From: an uncultured Pseudomonadota bacterium
GTDB taxonomy: Bacteria; Pseudomonadota; Gammaproteobacteria; Burkholderiales; Rhodocyclaceae
Length of the DNA stretch: 54,630 nt
Assembly: GCA_903870055.1 (NCBI GenBank)
Contig: CAIQBG010000036.1
Span: forward strand, 1-54,630
Reading direction: 5' to 3'
This document shows positions 7,741 through 15,938 of the stretch, piece after piece. Position numbers and translations under genes: made by a program. Numbering within the stretch: the stretch's first letter is position 1; the number at the start of each line of letters is the position of its first letter. The notes under the pieces are model-generated. The model was not told the DNA's origin. It made no database searches and saw only the letters and a program-made list of their open reading frames with translations.

Positions 7741-8435
7741 GTCAAATGAGTCTATTCAGTGAATTCATGATGCGGTCACTTGTCTCCGAACCTGACCGGC
7801 TTCGTCTCAGCTACATAAAGCACCTGTGCATGCATATCGTTGATTGTTTTCCATTCATGCCCTGTGGTGGCTTTGCATCGTGCCATGATGACTTGACGAC
7901 CATCATTAAAACTCAATGGCAATTCAAGCGCCGGTTCCACTTTGCTTCTTGTTTTATCGAGTCTATGGAACGAGCTCGTCTATCGGGGCTGATTCCTCAT
8001 AGGCGTCATCCCCTGTTTTCAGATCAAGTCCTACCAAATAGCTCACCGGTAGATCTTCAAGGTAATACCACCACTGATCTGTTCGATCTGCGTTACACCT
8101 GTCCGCGAGGAATCTGGCCGCCAAAATATCTTGCTGAGATGCTTCTAGGAGCGAATAAAACGGATGCGTCGCTGCCAACGCCATGGCAAACAGAGACTCT
8201 GGCTCTTGCGCATAAAAATCCGGCACATTCACTAAGTTCGGATCGTCCTGCGGAATCTCAAAAGCAAACCGGAACGCTGTGTGGTCTACACAGTAATGGA
8301 TACCTGTTTTTTGATCAATTCCAACAGATATGTCATCGAGTGCTCCAGCAATGTGAGGTTCTAGTTGCCGACCGTCAGGAATCCCCAGTAGTCGGTTTGA
8401 CGGGTTCGTGGTTAGCGAAACGGCAAGGGGTTTGA
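7737..8435 (+). CDS. Doubtful open frame between the TraG-like gene and the next membrane protein
   Basis: A 232-codon frame. In its favour: it starts on GTG overlapping the upstream stop by 4 nt, and it ends 1 nt before the next ATG, so it fits the operon exactly. Against it: the product is rich in Cys, His and Pro without recognisable structure, few codons begin with G, and most of it (7963-8435) is antisense to a more protein-like frame. Possibly only the first ~80 codons are real, or it is the remnant of a gene broken by an insertion. No function can be assigned. Confidence 0.35.
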   Translation: MSQMSLFSEFMMRSLVSEPDRLRLSYIKHLCMHIVDCFPFMPCGGFASCHDDLTTIIKTQWQFKRRFHFASCFIESMERARLSGLIPHRRHPLFSDQVLPNSSPVDLQGNTTTDLFDLRYTCPRGIWPPKYLAEMLLGANKTDASLPTPWQTETLALAHKNPAHSLSSDRPAESQKQTGTLCGLHSNGYLFFDQFQQICHRVLQQCEVLVADRQESPVVGLTGSWLAKRQGV

Positions 8436-8448
8436 CATGACAAATCAA
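7963..8448 (-). CDS. Unknown acidic protein on the minus strand
   Basis: Up to 161 residues. The translation looks like a folded acidic protein (for example RFAFEIPQDDPNLVNVPDFY, ESLFAMALAATHPFYSLLEA, QWWYYLEDLPVSYLVGLDL), with many G-starting codons and frequent CTG, GCG and CCG. The listed start is a TTG that overlaps the start of the plus-strand gene at 8437 by 12 nt, so the true start may lie further downstream. It is antisense to the 7737-8435 frame and only one of the two is likely to be a full gene. I do not recognise a family. With the gene at 9017-9730 it forms a mixed-strand insert in the virB operon. Confidence 0.5.
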   Translation of the reverse strand: MICHVKPLAVSLTTNPSNRLLGIPDGRQLEPHIAGALDDISVGIDQKTGIHYCVDHTAFRFAFEIPQDDPNLVNVPDFYAQEPESLFAMALAATHPFYSLLEASQQDILAARFLADRCNADRTDQWWYYLEDLPVSYLVGLDLKTGDDAYEESAPIDELVP

Positions 8449-9135
8449 CTTATGGCAATTATTTTTTCGGTTGGCGTCATCGCAGCGTGTATCGCTGCTG
8501 TTGCAGCAGTTCGCTGTTACTTAGTAGTTGCCGACAAGGAGAGCCGACATTCAATCCATTGGTATCTTGATCGCCTCTGGGTCGATGCTGATTCTCGACG
8601 GAATGACTTGGAAAACCTGCAAAATTCAGTGGATTTCTTGATCCACAAGCGCGATGCATGTCGAGAGCGCTTTGGAAGATATCCCGCCCCTTCCTCAGAA
8701 CTTATTCAGGAGCAATTCGAAGCACGACTCCGGCAAGCTGATTGGAACTTTACTGGCAATGCGGAATATCCAGCCCGTCTCGTGTGGTTTGTTGATAGCA
8801 AAGCTCTGATCAATTTAAGCCACGGGTGCCGCTTCTACGCATTTATTCAGGCATCCGACCATGAATTGCATGACATCTCGAACCAGAACCGCTTTGATGG
8901 CTGCCACGTATATGGCGTCCACCGCGCTTCGGTGGACGAATCCATGTGCAGATGGAAAGAGCATGGATTTGACAATCAAAAGCGATTTGAGCTTCTGGAC
9001 CGTCACCTAAACGAACTCATCGGTTCGGTTGAAAACTCGAAAGAAATTCCGGGGTCTGAATTCCCTCGATATCAGTGGCCGTCGGGAATTTCTCGATTTG
9101 AAAAGCAAGAAAACGATCCCTGTGGAAGCTTTTGA
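8437..9135 (+). CDS. Membrane-anchored unknown protein
   Basis: A 232-residue protein with one N-terminal transmembrane segment (about residues 6-30, IIFSVGVIAACIAAVAAVRC) and a soluble remainder that is helical and charged (DSRRNDLENLQNSVDFLIHK). No cysteine cluster or catalytic motif is evident. The start is supported by AAGGGG at 8425-8430 at good spacing. Its last ~119 nt overlap the 3' end of the minus-strand gene 9017-9730, a convergent overlap. The function is unknown; the topology would suit an anchored cytoplasmic or periplasmic accessory of the T4SS. Confidence 0.7.
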   Translation: MTNQLMAIIFSVGVIAACIAAVAAVRCYLVVADKESRHSIHWYLDRLWVDADSRRNDLENLQNSVDFLIHKRDACRERFGRYPAPSSELIQEQFEARLRQADWNFTGNAEYPARLVWFVDSKALINLSHGCRFYAFIQASDHELHDISNQNRFDGCHVYGVHRASVDESMCRWKEHGFDNQKRFELLDRHLNELIGSVENSKEIPGSEFPRYQWPSGISRFEKQENDPCGSF

Positions 9136-9730
9136 AATGCGCAAACAAGCTCTCTTGGAATTGAAGGTGTGGCCATTTTTGACGTTCGGCCGCCCACGCA
9201 CTATTACTGATCGTGCCTTTCACTGGGCAGCCTTGGTTCTGCGTAGCAAGTTTATGAAGCTTCTTCCAAAACTTAAGAGCGTCCTCAGTGCCCATTTCTT
9301 GATCGGGGATTATTGGAAGGTTGCTATTGACTCGGCTCAGTTCAAGAACCGCTGCTGTGCCATAGCCCAGCTTGCCTCGATAACCCCTAAAAATCTCAAT
9401 CTCATAGAGATAAACGCACTCTGCAATTGGCGACAGCACATAACAGAGCCTTCCGACGCATTCACCGTTTTCGTTAAGGATGTCGCATTCAATCTGAGGC
9501 AGAAGATTGGTAATCCCTCCACGCCAGGCGGCTTCTCGTTTCCTGAGCGTTACCACCGGCAATCGCTGCTTAAAAACTTGCCACTTCAGTTCGGCGCTGC
9601 GCGCCTGTCGTTCGACACGCCACTTTGTGACAACAGGTATCAGCATGCCTAAAAAAATACCGCTAATCAACAGCAGTGCCGCTCCAGCTATTAAAGCAAT
9701 CAGCGGTAACACATACAAATCGTTTTCCAT
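9017..9730 (-). CDS. Membrane-anchored protein with a GNAT-like core, minus strand
   Basis: A 237-residue protein starting MENDLYVLPL. It has one strong transmembrane segment at residues about 5-33 (ALIAGAALLLISGIFLGMLI). Residues ~90-150 resemble a GNAT acetyltransferase core: VYLYEIEIFRGYRGKLGYGT, AAVLELSR, then DALKFWKKL. The acyl-CoA loop pattern (Gly-Lys-Leu-Gly-Tyr-Gly-Thr-Ala) is only suggestive. The start at 9730 is preferred because it places the membrane segment at the N-terminus; an upstream start at 9781 is possible. It is antisense to the T4SS operon direction and convergent with 8437-9135. Confidence 0.7.
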   Translation of the reverse strand: MENDLYVLPLIALIAGAALLLISGIFLGMLIPVVTKWRVERQARSAELKWQVFKQRLPVVTLRKREAAWRGGITNLLPQIECDILNENGECVGRLCYVLSPIAECVYLYEIEIFRGYRGKLGYGTAAVLELSRVNSNLPIIPDQEMGTEDALKFWKKLHKLATQNQGCPVKGTISNSAWAAERQKWPHLQFQESLFAHFKSFHRDRFLAFQIEKFPTATDIEGIQTPEFLSSFQPNR

Positions 9731-9840
9731 GGGGAACGCTCCGAAATCGGTGGATGAGAAAAGTCTTGGTCGACCTTTCAATTCTACCGGGATGCGTTTC
9801 CCGCCCTATTCCAGCCAAATGCAGCACGGAGCGCTTCAAC

Positions 9841-12252
9841 ATGCGTAAGCCAAGCAGCCTTCAATCCGTTGCCAACAATGAGGTTTACCTCGGTGACTTT
9901 GTTCCGCACACAGCCCAGGTTCACCCATGCGTCGTAAAAAACGATGATGGTGCATTTCTAGTGTCTTGGCGCGTCGAGGGCATTCCATTTGAAACCATGG
10001 ATCCTGAAGACTTGGATATTCGTGTTAACGGCCTCAATCAACTCTGCAAAGGACTGCCTTATGGCAGCGGGATTTGGGTTCATCGTATCCGCCGCCGCGT
10101 CAAAGGTTCCCTTGACGGAACATATCAGGAGCCTTTTGCACAAGACATGTCCGACAAATACTATGACGGCCTGTCTGGTTATCAGATGATGGTTAACGAC
10201 ACGTACTTTACGTTCGCGTATCGACCAGAATGGTCGTTGCGGACAGCAAAGAACCGGCGTCGTGAGGCCATGTCACTCGCTCAAATCAAAGTCCGTGAGC
10301 AAAACGCCATTCGGGTCGCACTAGAGAACGCGGCCATGATTGAAGCAAATCTGTCGCGTTTCGGAGTCGAGCGACTTGAGATCTACGAAAAAAATGGGCA
10401 CAGCTATTCCGAACAACTGGCGCTCTATGGCTTCCTTCTGAATGGATTTTGGCAGGAAGTTCCACTTAAAGCAGCGAATGTCAAACAATACCTGCCTACT
10501 AGCCGGTTGTTTTTTGCTGGCGAGCGTCTGGAAATACGTGGCGCAACAACTTCACGATATGGCGCAATCTTGGATATCAAGGACTACCCAAGCCATACCT
10601 CGCCAGGCAGCTTGGACGACCTGCTTTATGAATCCTACGAGTTTATAGAAACCCAAAGTTTTACGATTCTGGCGAAGTCCACGGCCAAAGATGCCGTTGA
10701 AACGCAGAAAAAACAACTGACCTCCACAGAGGATTCCGCCACATCTCAGATTGCCGATTTGGACGAGGCCCTTAATGACCTTGCAGACAGCCAGTTTGTT
10801 ATGGGTGAGTATCACTATACCCTGTCCGTACTATGCGAAAGCCCAGAAGGCATCACTGATGCACTAGCAGATGCTTCCCGTGCCTTCAACAATGAAAGTT
10901 TCTTGGCTGCCCAGGTCGACCTGTTGGCCGATGCTGGATGGTTCGCACAGTTGCCTGGTAACTGGCAATACCGACCCCGTGTCGCAACGCTAACAAGCCT
11001 CAACTTTGCTGGACTATCGTCCCTCCATGGTTTTTCCACTGGTAAGCGCAATGGCAACCCCTGGGGCGAAGCCGTCACGATCGTTAAAACGCCGAACCTA
11101 AGCCCGTTCTTTCTTAACTGGCACGGCTCACCTGAGAAGGAAGACAGTACCGACAAAAAAACGCCTGCAAACACCATCATCATCGGCATGACAGGGTCCG
11201 GTAAAACCGTGCTGGAGCTATTCCTGCTGGTAATGAGCCTGAAATATCAACCGACGATTGTCTTTTTCGACAAGGACCGAGGAGCAGAAATCGCCATCCG
11301 GGCACTCGGTGGAAACTATCGCTGCCTTAAGCGCGGAACGCCAACAGGATTTAACCCGTTACAACTGCCGCCATCGGAACAGAACCTGCGATTCCAAGAA
11401 CAACTGATCCAGTCTCTGATCCCCAAAAAGCTGACTCCTACCGATGAAGCCGACTTAAACCGCGCCATTAGGCAAGTACGAGAATTCCCGCGCGAACTAC
11501 AACGGCTGTCAGTTGTCCGCCAGCAGTTGAATGACCATGACCCGGATGGCATGCGCGCTCACTTAGCCAAGTGGTGTGCAGATGAGAGCGGCGCCCTTGC
11601 CTGGGTGCTCGACAATCCAGAGGACACTACAGACCTTTCGAGCGGCAGGATCTTCGGATTTGACGACACAGACCTCCTGAACGATCCGACAGTGCTCGCG
11701 CCGGTGACGATGTACCTACTGCATCTCACAGAGTCGCTTCTTGATGGTCGCCGGTTTATGTACGTCATGGCCGAATTCTGGAAGCGCCTTAAGTTCCCTG
11801 TTTTTACGGAATTTGCAGTCGATAAGCAGTACACCATCCGAAAACTCAACGGTATGGGGATTTTTGATACCCAGTCACCTGACCAGATCCTTAAAACGCC
11901 GCACGTCGCGGCTATGGTTGAACAGTCTGCTACACAGATATTCCTGCCAAATCCGAAGGCAGATGCCGACCAGTACATCAAAGGATTCAAGCTCTCGCAC
12001 AAGGAATTCGAGATCATAAAAAGCTTTGGTGAAGATAGCCGCAAATTCCTTATCAAGCAGGGGCATAGATCAGTCATCGGACATCTCGATCTGTCACACC
12101 TAGGCAATGACTTTCTCGACATCTTGTCGACAACAAAAGACAACGTTGAGCTACTCGACCAGATCCGCGCAGAGGTGGGCGATGCCCCTTCTGACTGGAT
12201 CCCTGTCTTCCGTGAACGCCTCAAGGCTAGACGCCTTGGATGCATCAATTAA
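9841..12252 (+). CDS. virB4: VirB4-type T4SS ATPase
   Basis: An 803-residue protein of normal VirB4/CagE length. The N-terminal domain (about 1-400) is followed by Walker A GMTGSGKT at residues 449-456. The Walker B region reads FMYVMAEFWKRL at about 639-650; Ala644 stands where VirB4 ATPases usually carry the Walker B Asp, while Glu645 is kept. The motif GIFDTQSPDQIL follows. VirB4 energises pilus and channel assembly at the inner membrane. The start at 9841 is chosen from homologous length and an upstream CGGAGC; the open frame runs back to 9676, but that part overlaps the minus-strand gene and is not protein-like. Confidence 0.93.
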   Translation: MRKPSSLQSVANNEVYLGDFVPHTAQVHPCVVKNDDGAFLVSWRVEGIPFETMDPEDLDIRVNGLNQLCKGLPYGSGIWVHRIRRRVKGSLDGTYQEPFAQDMSDKYYDGLSGYQMMVNDTYFTFAYRPEWSLRTAKNRRREAMSLAQIKVREQNAIRVALENAAMIEANLSRFGVERLEIYEKNGHSYSEQLALYGFLLNGFWQEVPLKAANVKQYLPTSRLFFAGERLEIRGATTSRYGAILDIKDYPSHTSPGSLDDLLYESYEFIETQSFTILAKSTAKDAVETQKKQLTSTEDSATSQIADLDEALNDLADSQFVMGEYHYTLSVLCESPEGITDALADASRAFNNESFLAAQVDLLADAGWFAQLPGNWQYRPRVATLTSLNFAGLSSLHGFSTGKRNGNPWGEAVTIVKTPNLSPFFLNWHGSPEKEDSTDKKTPANTIIIGMTGSGKTVLELFLLVMSLKYQPTIVFFDKDRGAEIAIRALGGNYRCLKRGTPTGFNPLQLPPSEQNLRFQEQLIQSLIPKKLTPTDEADLNRAIRQVREFPRELQRLSVVRQQLNDHDPDGMRAHLAKWCADESGALAWVLDNPEDTTDLSSGRIFGFDDTDLLNDPTVLAPVTMYLLHLTESLLDGRRFMYVMAEFWKRLKFPVFTEFAVDKQYTIRKLNGMGIFDTQSPDQILKTPHVAAMVEQSATQIFLPNPKADADQYIKGFKLSHKEFEIIKSFGEDSRKFLIKQGHRSVIGHLDLSHLGNDFLDILSTTKDNVELLDQIRAEVGDAPSDWIPVFRERLKARRLGCIN

Positions 12253-12273
12253 TCACCACCTTTGGAGCATGCC

Positions 12274-12498
12274 ATGTGTGAAGCCGTCCGCAAACTTCTG
12301 ACCATCAAGATCCTTCTTGCCTTGCTGCTCGTATCGGTCTCTGGCAACGCCTTCCTTGCTTACAAACTCAATCAGATATCCGATCAGTTGACCCAGCTCG
12401 AAGGCGATCAAGCACTTATCCGCGAGAAGACCGAGCGCGCCATAAAGAACGCACGCTCAACCAATCTTGTGCCCCAAAAGCCAATCACATCATGGTAA
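12274..12498 (+). CDS. Small membrane protein between virB4 and virB5
   Basis: A 74-residue protein with one transmembrane segment (about residues 13-32, ILLALLLVSVSGNAFLAYKL) followed by a short coiled-coil-like tail (DQLTQLEGDQALIREKTERA). GGAG lies at 12264-12267, 6 nt before the ATG. There is no lipobox Cys, so it is not an obvious VirB7. Similarly small proteins often occur at this place in P-type T4SS operons. The stop overlaps the beginning of the virB5 frame. Confidence 0.7.
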   Translation: MCEAVRKLLTIKILLALLLVSVSGNAFLAYKLNQISDQLTQLEGDQALIREKTERAIKNARSTNLVPQKPITSW

Positions 12499-13217
12499 TC
12501 GCCATCATGAACCGCATTCCATTTCGCAATGCGCTGGTATCCGTTCTGACCGGACTTGCCATGGCCTCTCCGCTCTCCAGCCAGGCCCAGATCCCCGTCA
12601 CTGATGCGGCCAGCTTGGCGCAACAAATCCAGCAGGTTGCCGCATGGCAACAACAGCTACAAAGTATGTACATGCAGTACCAGCAACAACTCAAGCAGTT
12701 TCAAGCGCTCACAGGCGCCAGAGGTTTTGGTGATGTCCTGGCGAATCCACTGCTTCAACGCTATTTACCACTTAACTTGAAGCAGATGTACGACGGTGTG
12801 GCCACGGGAAATATGTCGTCGGTTGCTTCTGCCGCACGCCAGCAAGCCATGATCTTTGATTGCCTGACTGTTAAGGATCCGGTCAAGCAGACACTGTGCA
12901 ACCGACAGCTGAACGCCCCATTTGCGGTTAAGGACATGTTCACGAAGGCCTATGAAGGTGCAGAAGCAACATTTGAGGCCGTCGAGGACCTGCGTAAACA
13001 GATTAGCTTCACACAAGACCCTAAGGGAATTGCTGAACTGCAAGCGCGCATCCAGACAGAGCAGGCTAATGCTCAAAACGCTCTGGTTAAGGTACAGATG
13101 GCTGCCGCTCTGGCCGAGGTTGAGACAAAGCTGGTTGAGCAGAAGAAATATGAGCTCAGCAAAAAGATCAACACGCAGACGGGACTCGTAGTCAACAAGC
13201 CCGTTACTAACTGGTAA
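12492..13217 (+). CDS. virB5: VirB5/TrbJ-like minor pilus protein
   Basis: A 241-residue protein with a signal sequence (FRNALVSVLTGLAMASPLSS, cleavage near SQAQ). A long helical region rich in Gln follows (SLAQQIQQVAAWQQQLQSMY) and then another predicted helical region. This is the VirB5/TrbJ pattern of a periplasmic, pilus-tip protein. Two starts are possible, GTG/ATG at 12492 or ATG at 12507; the latter gives a more normal signal peptide. It lies between the small membrane gene and virB6 in the standard VirB order. Confidence 0.85.
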   Translation: MVIAIMNRIPFRNALVSVLTGLAMASPLSSQAQIPVTDAASLAQQIQQVAAWQQQLQSMYMQYQQQLKQFQALTGARGFGDVLANPLLQRYLPLNLKQMYDGVATGNMSSVASAARQQAMIFDCLTVKDPVKQTLCNRQLNAPFAVKDMFTKAYEGAEATFEAVEDLRKQISFTQDPKGIAELQARIQTEQANAQNALVKVQMAAALAEVETKLVEQKKYELSKKINTQTGLVVNKPVTNW

Positions 13218-13231
13218 TAGAGGCCCAATCC

Positions 13232-14356
13232 ATGTCCATGCAATTTAATGGTTTCTCTGTTATTGGCGACTCATTCGAAGCTGCGGTGACGGTAATCAAC
13301 AAGGTATCTTCTGTCTTGTGCACGGTGCTTGCGACGCCGATGACGCTCGCTATTACCATTTGGATACTTGCATACGCTTACGCAACGATGCGTGGTGAAA
13401 CCCATCAGCCGATCTCAAACTTTATCGGCAAGTATTACAAGATCGCCTGGTTTGTTGTTTGTGGCCTCTCTGTTGGCGTATTCCAGAACATGATTGTCCC
13501 GGCAATCATGGAATTCCAGACAGGCCTCGGCCAAGCTGTTGCCGGAAGCATTTCAAATACAGGGTTGGCTTCATGTAATGGAACGGGCCCTTATCAGCTT
13601 CTAGACTGTTATTGCGGCGCATCCCTTGGACTGGTTGCTGCATATTTTGTTCAGGCAATGGACTCCTTCCCTCAGATCGGCACTGCATTGGTTTATGTCA
13701 CATCAGGAAGTCTCCTTGCAATTGGCTTAACCATATACGGAATCATCATGATGTTCGAGCTGCTTGAAGCGAGGCTCATGCTGTTTCTTCTGCTAGCGCT
13801 CGGCCCTTTGTTCATTGTTGCCGGCGCCTTTAGCAAGACAGAGACCTTTTTTAATAATTGGATCGCTCAAATTGCCAACCTCGCCGTGCATAACGCTTTG
13901 ATTGCCGTTTATATCTACATGAGCCTGACCATTTTTATGAGTAATTTTGGCAATGTGCTCATGAGTGTGATAGATGACGGCGGCCAAGGACTAAAAACAA
14001 TAGAAGAAGTATTTGGTGCTCAACCGTTCAACATGATCGGCCTTGCACTCCAGATGACCCTCGAAATTCTTGTATTGGCCTTCCTTGGCATGAAAGTGCC
14101 ACGTCTCGCACAAGCGCTGACTGGCGGTGGATTTGGCGGGAGCGGCATGGGGGCGTTTGTCGGCGGCGCTGTTGGTGCAGCTACCGGACAAGCGTTGCCC
14201 AAGATGGTTTCCGCTCTGACCAAAGCGATTGGCTCCAAGGGCGGCGGCGGTGGCTCGATGAGCAACAACGGCGGATCTCAAGGTGGTGGATCCGGTGGCA
14301 GCACTGCTGCTCATCGCGCCTCGGAACGGGCTAACGCACGTCGAAATCAGGGTTAA
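13232..14356 (+). CDS. virB6: VirB6-like polytopic T4SS protein
   Basis: A 374-residue inner-membrane protein with several hydrophobic segments (for example VLATPMTLAITIWILAYAYA, LLAIGLTIYGIIMMFELLEA, LMLFLLLALGPLFIVAGAF, LALQMTLEILVLAFLGM). The conserved 'LGPLFI' region typical of VirB6/TrbL is present. The C-terminal ~70 residues are Gly/Ser-rich and basic (GSKGGGGGSMSNNGGSQGGG). VirB6 forms part of the inner-membrane DNA transfer path. It is followed 18 nt later by virB8. Confidence 0.92.
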   Translation: MSMQFNGFSVIGDSFEAAVTVINKVSSVLCTVLATPMTLAITIWILAYAYATMRGETHQPISNFIGKYYKIAWFVVCGLSVGVFQNMIVPAIMEFQTGLGQAVAGSISNTGLASCNGTGPYQLLDCYCGASLGLVAAYFVQAMDSFPQIGTALVYVTSGSLLAIGLTIYGIIMMFELLEARLMLFLLLALGPLFIVAGAFSKTETFFNNWIAQIANLAVHNALIAVYIYMSLTIFMSNFGNVLMSVIDDGGQGLKTIEEVFGAQPFNMIGLALQMTLEILVLAFLGMKVPRLAQALTGGGFGGSGMGAFVGGAVGAATGQALPKMVSALTKAIGSKGGGGGSMSNNGGSQGGGSGGSTAAHRASERANARRNQG

Positions 14357-14374
14357 AGACATTAGGACACATTT

Positions 14375-15175
14375 ATGAGCAAAAAAGACATCACTGAATC
14401 CGCATTTGACTGGGAGACTAGTCGGGTTCACGCCCTTGAGCAATCTGAAGCACGTGCTTGGCTCATTGCGAAGACATCAAGTGCCGCTGCCCTGCTCGCC
14501 ATCGCAGCAGTCGCTGCCCTTGCCCCCTTTTACAAGATCGTGCCACTCACATTTCAGGTCGACAAACTGACAGGCGATGCGCAGCTTGTTGAAATGACAG
14601 GGGCTAAGGCGATCACGCCAACTGAGGCCATGGATAAGCACTGGGTTGGTGACTACGTTCAATCCAGGGAGCGTTTTGTTTGGACATTGATCCAGCGGGA
14701 TTTTGATCATGTCATGAATCTGTCTGGCGATTCAGTGGCCCGTGAGTATCGGACGCTTTATGAGCCGCCGAATTCCCGCGACAAGAAACTTGGACCCGGC
14801 ACCGATGAACGGATCAAGGTGACGAGCGTCACTCTGGTGCCTAATGAACCAGGTAAAGCCGTTGTCCGCTTTGAAAAGACAACACGCCGGGATGGTTCGG
14901 ACATCAACACGGGGCGATTCATTGCCACCATTGCTTACAACTATGACGGTCCCTCCCCACTCTCTCGAGAAAAGTCTCTCGTTGATAATCCGCTTGGTTT
15001 CAAGGTTACCGGCTACGTCGTTGACCCGGACCTTTCCAATGCAACACCCGCCACACCGCCAGGAGGCGCATTAGCCGAACCTGGTGCGGGGCAAACACCA
15101 TTGCCTGGCACCGGTGGAGAACCTGGTACCCGTCCAGCCATGACCCCGACGGTTCCAGGAGCTGTTCGTGGTTAA
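14375..15175 (+). CDS. virB8: VirB8-like T4SS assembly protein
   Basis: A 266-residue bitopic protein: a cytoplasmic N-terminus (FDWETSRVHALEQSEARAW), one transmembrane helix at about residues 33-52 (SSAAALLAIAAVAALAPFY), then a periplasmic NTF2-like domain (FQVDKLTGDAQLVEM, FVWTLIQRDFDHVM, GFKVTGYVVDPDL). This is the VirB8 signature and length. The Pro/Gly-rich tail from about residue 225 is an extension. It overlaps virB9 by 8 nt. Confidence 0.94.
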   Translation: MSKKDITESAFDWETSRVHALEQSEARAWLIAKTSSAAALLAIAAVAALAPFYKIVPLTFQVDKLTGDAQLVEMTGAKAITPTEAMDKHWVGDYVQSRERFVWTLIQRDFDHVMNLSGDSVAREYRTLYEPPNSRDKKLGPGTDERIKVTSVTLVPNEPGKAVVRFEKTTRRDGSDINTGRFIATIAYNYDGPSPLSREKSLVDNPLGFKVTGYVVDPDLSNATPATPPGGALAEPGAGQTPLPGTGGEPGTRPAMTPTVPGAVRG

Positions 15176-15938
15176 ACCAATCGCCATGGCCTGGGCACTA
15201 ATGCTTGCTCTAAGCGGTTATTCTTTTGCTGACGACACTGTCCGGCAATTGACGCTGAACGCAGAGGCGGCGGCCAGCCCGATTCGATTCGTTGCCAAAC
15301 GGGGCTTCGTCGGCCAGATTGAGCTTCCTGCTGGCGAGGCGATTTTGAATCTGGGGGGCGCTTCAGCAACTTTGTCCGGTGATACCTCAGGCTGGCAAAT
15401 CTCTGGGAATAAAGGAGAGCGCTACGTATTTTTGAAGCCACGCCAGAGCGCGGCTAATACCAATCTAATCGTGGTCACGAACCGGGGTAGCTACGTCTTT
15501 GATCTACGGGTGATTCCCGAGGCTTCAACGCAGTCAGGGATTTGGCGTCTTGCGCTCTTGCACCCCACCCCTGCTGGTCAGCCACAGCCTCCCGAAACGC
15601 CTCCTACAAATACAAACACGAAGTACACAATGCAAAGCCTCACAGGCGATGCAGATATCACGCCATCTGCCGCCTGGGACGATGGTCGGTTTACCTATAT
15701 TCGGATACAGCCCACCAAAGAACTACCCTCAATCTTCCGTGTAGGAACCGGTGACACGGAAAGCACCGTCAATTTCCATATGGATGGCGATGTCCTGGTC
15801 GCTCATGAGATCGCCAAGCGCTTCGTGCTTCGCTTAGGGCCGCAAGTGGTCGGCATCTGGAACGATGGATTCAGCACAGATCGCGAGATGGCATCGACTG
15901 CCAATCAACGCACGCTCCTAGAGGGATCTGGATCATGA
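15168..15938 (+). CDS. virB9: VirB9-like outer-membrane complex protein
   Basis: A 256-residue protein with a Sec signal peptide (IAMAWALMLALSGYSFA). It has the VirB9/TrbG layout: an N-terminal beta domain (RFVAKRGFVGQIELPAGEAI), a linker rich in Pro and Thr, and the C-terminal region AWDDGRFTYIRIQP followed by LPSIFRV, typical of VirB9. With VirB10 it forms the outer core complex. The start is GTG at 15168 or ATG at 15186. The last 4 nt overlap virB10. Confidence 0.93.
   Translation: MVKPIAMAWALMLALSGYSFADDTVRQLTLNAEAAASPIRFVAKRGFVGQIELPAGEAILNLGGASATLSGDTSGWQISGNKGERYVFLKPRQSAANTNLIVVTNRGSYVFDLRVIPEASTQSGIWRLALLHPTPAGQPQPPETPPTNTNTKYTMQSLTGDADITPSAAWDDGRFTYIRIQPTKELPSIFRVGTGDTESTVNFHMDGDVLVAHEIAKRFVLRLGPQVVGIWNDGFSTDREMASTANQRTLLEGSGS

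Noticed and set aside
9029..9652. A 207-codon plus-strand open frame before virB4
   Set aside because: It is antisense to the more protein-like minus-strand gene 9017-9730, which has a transmembrane segment and a GNAT-like core, and it has no ribosome binding site.
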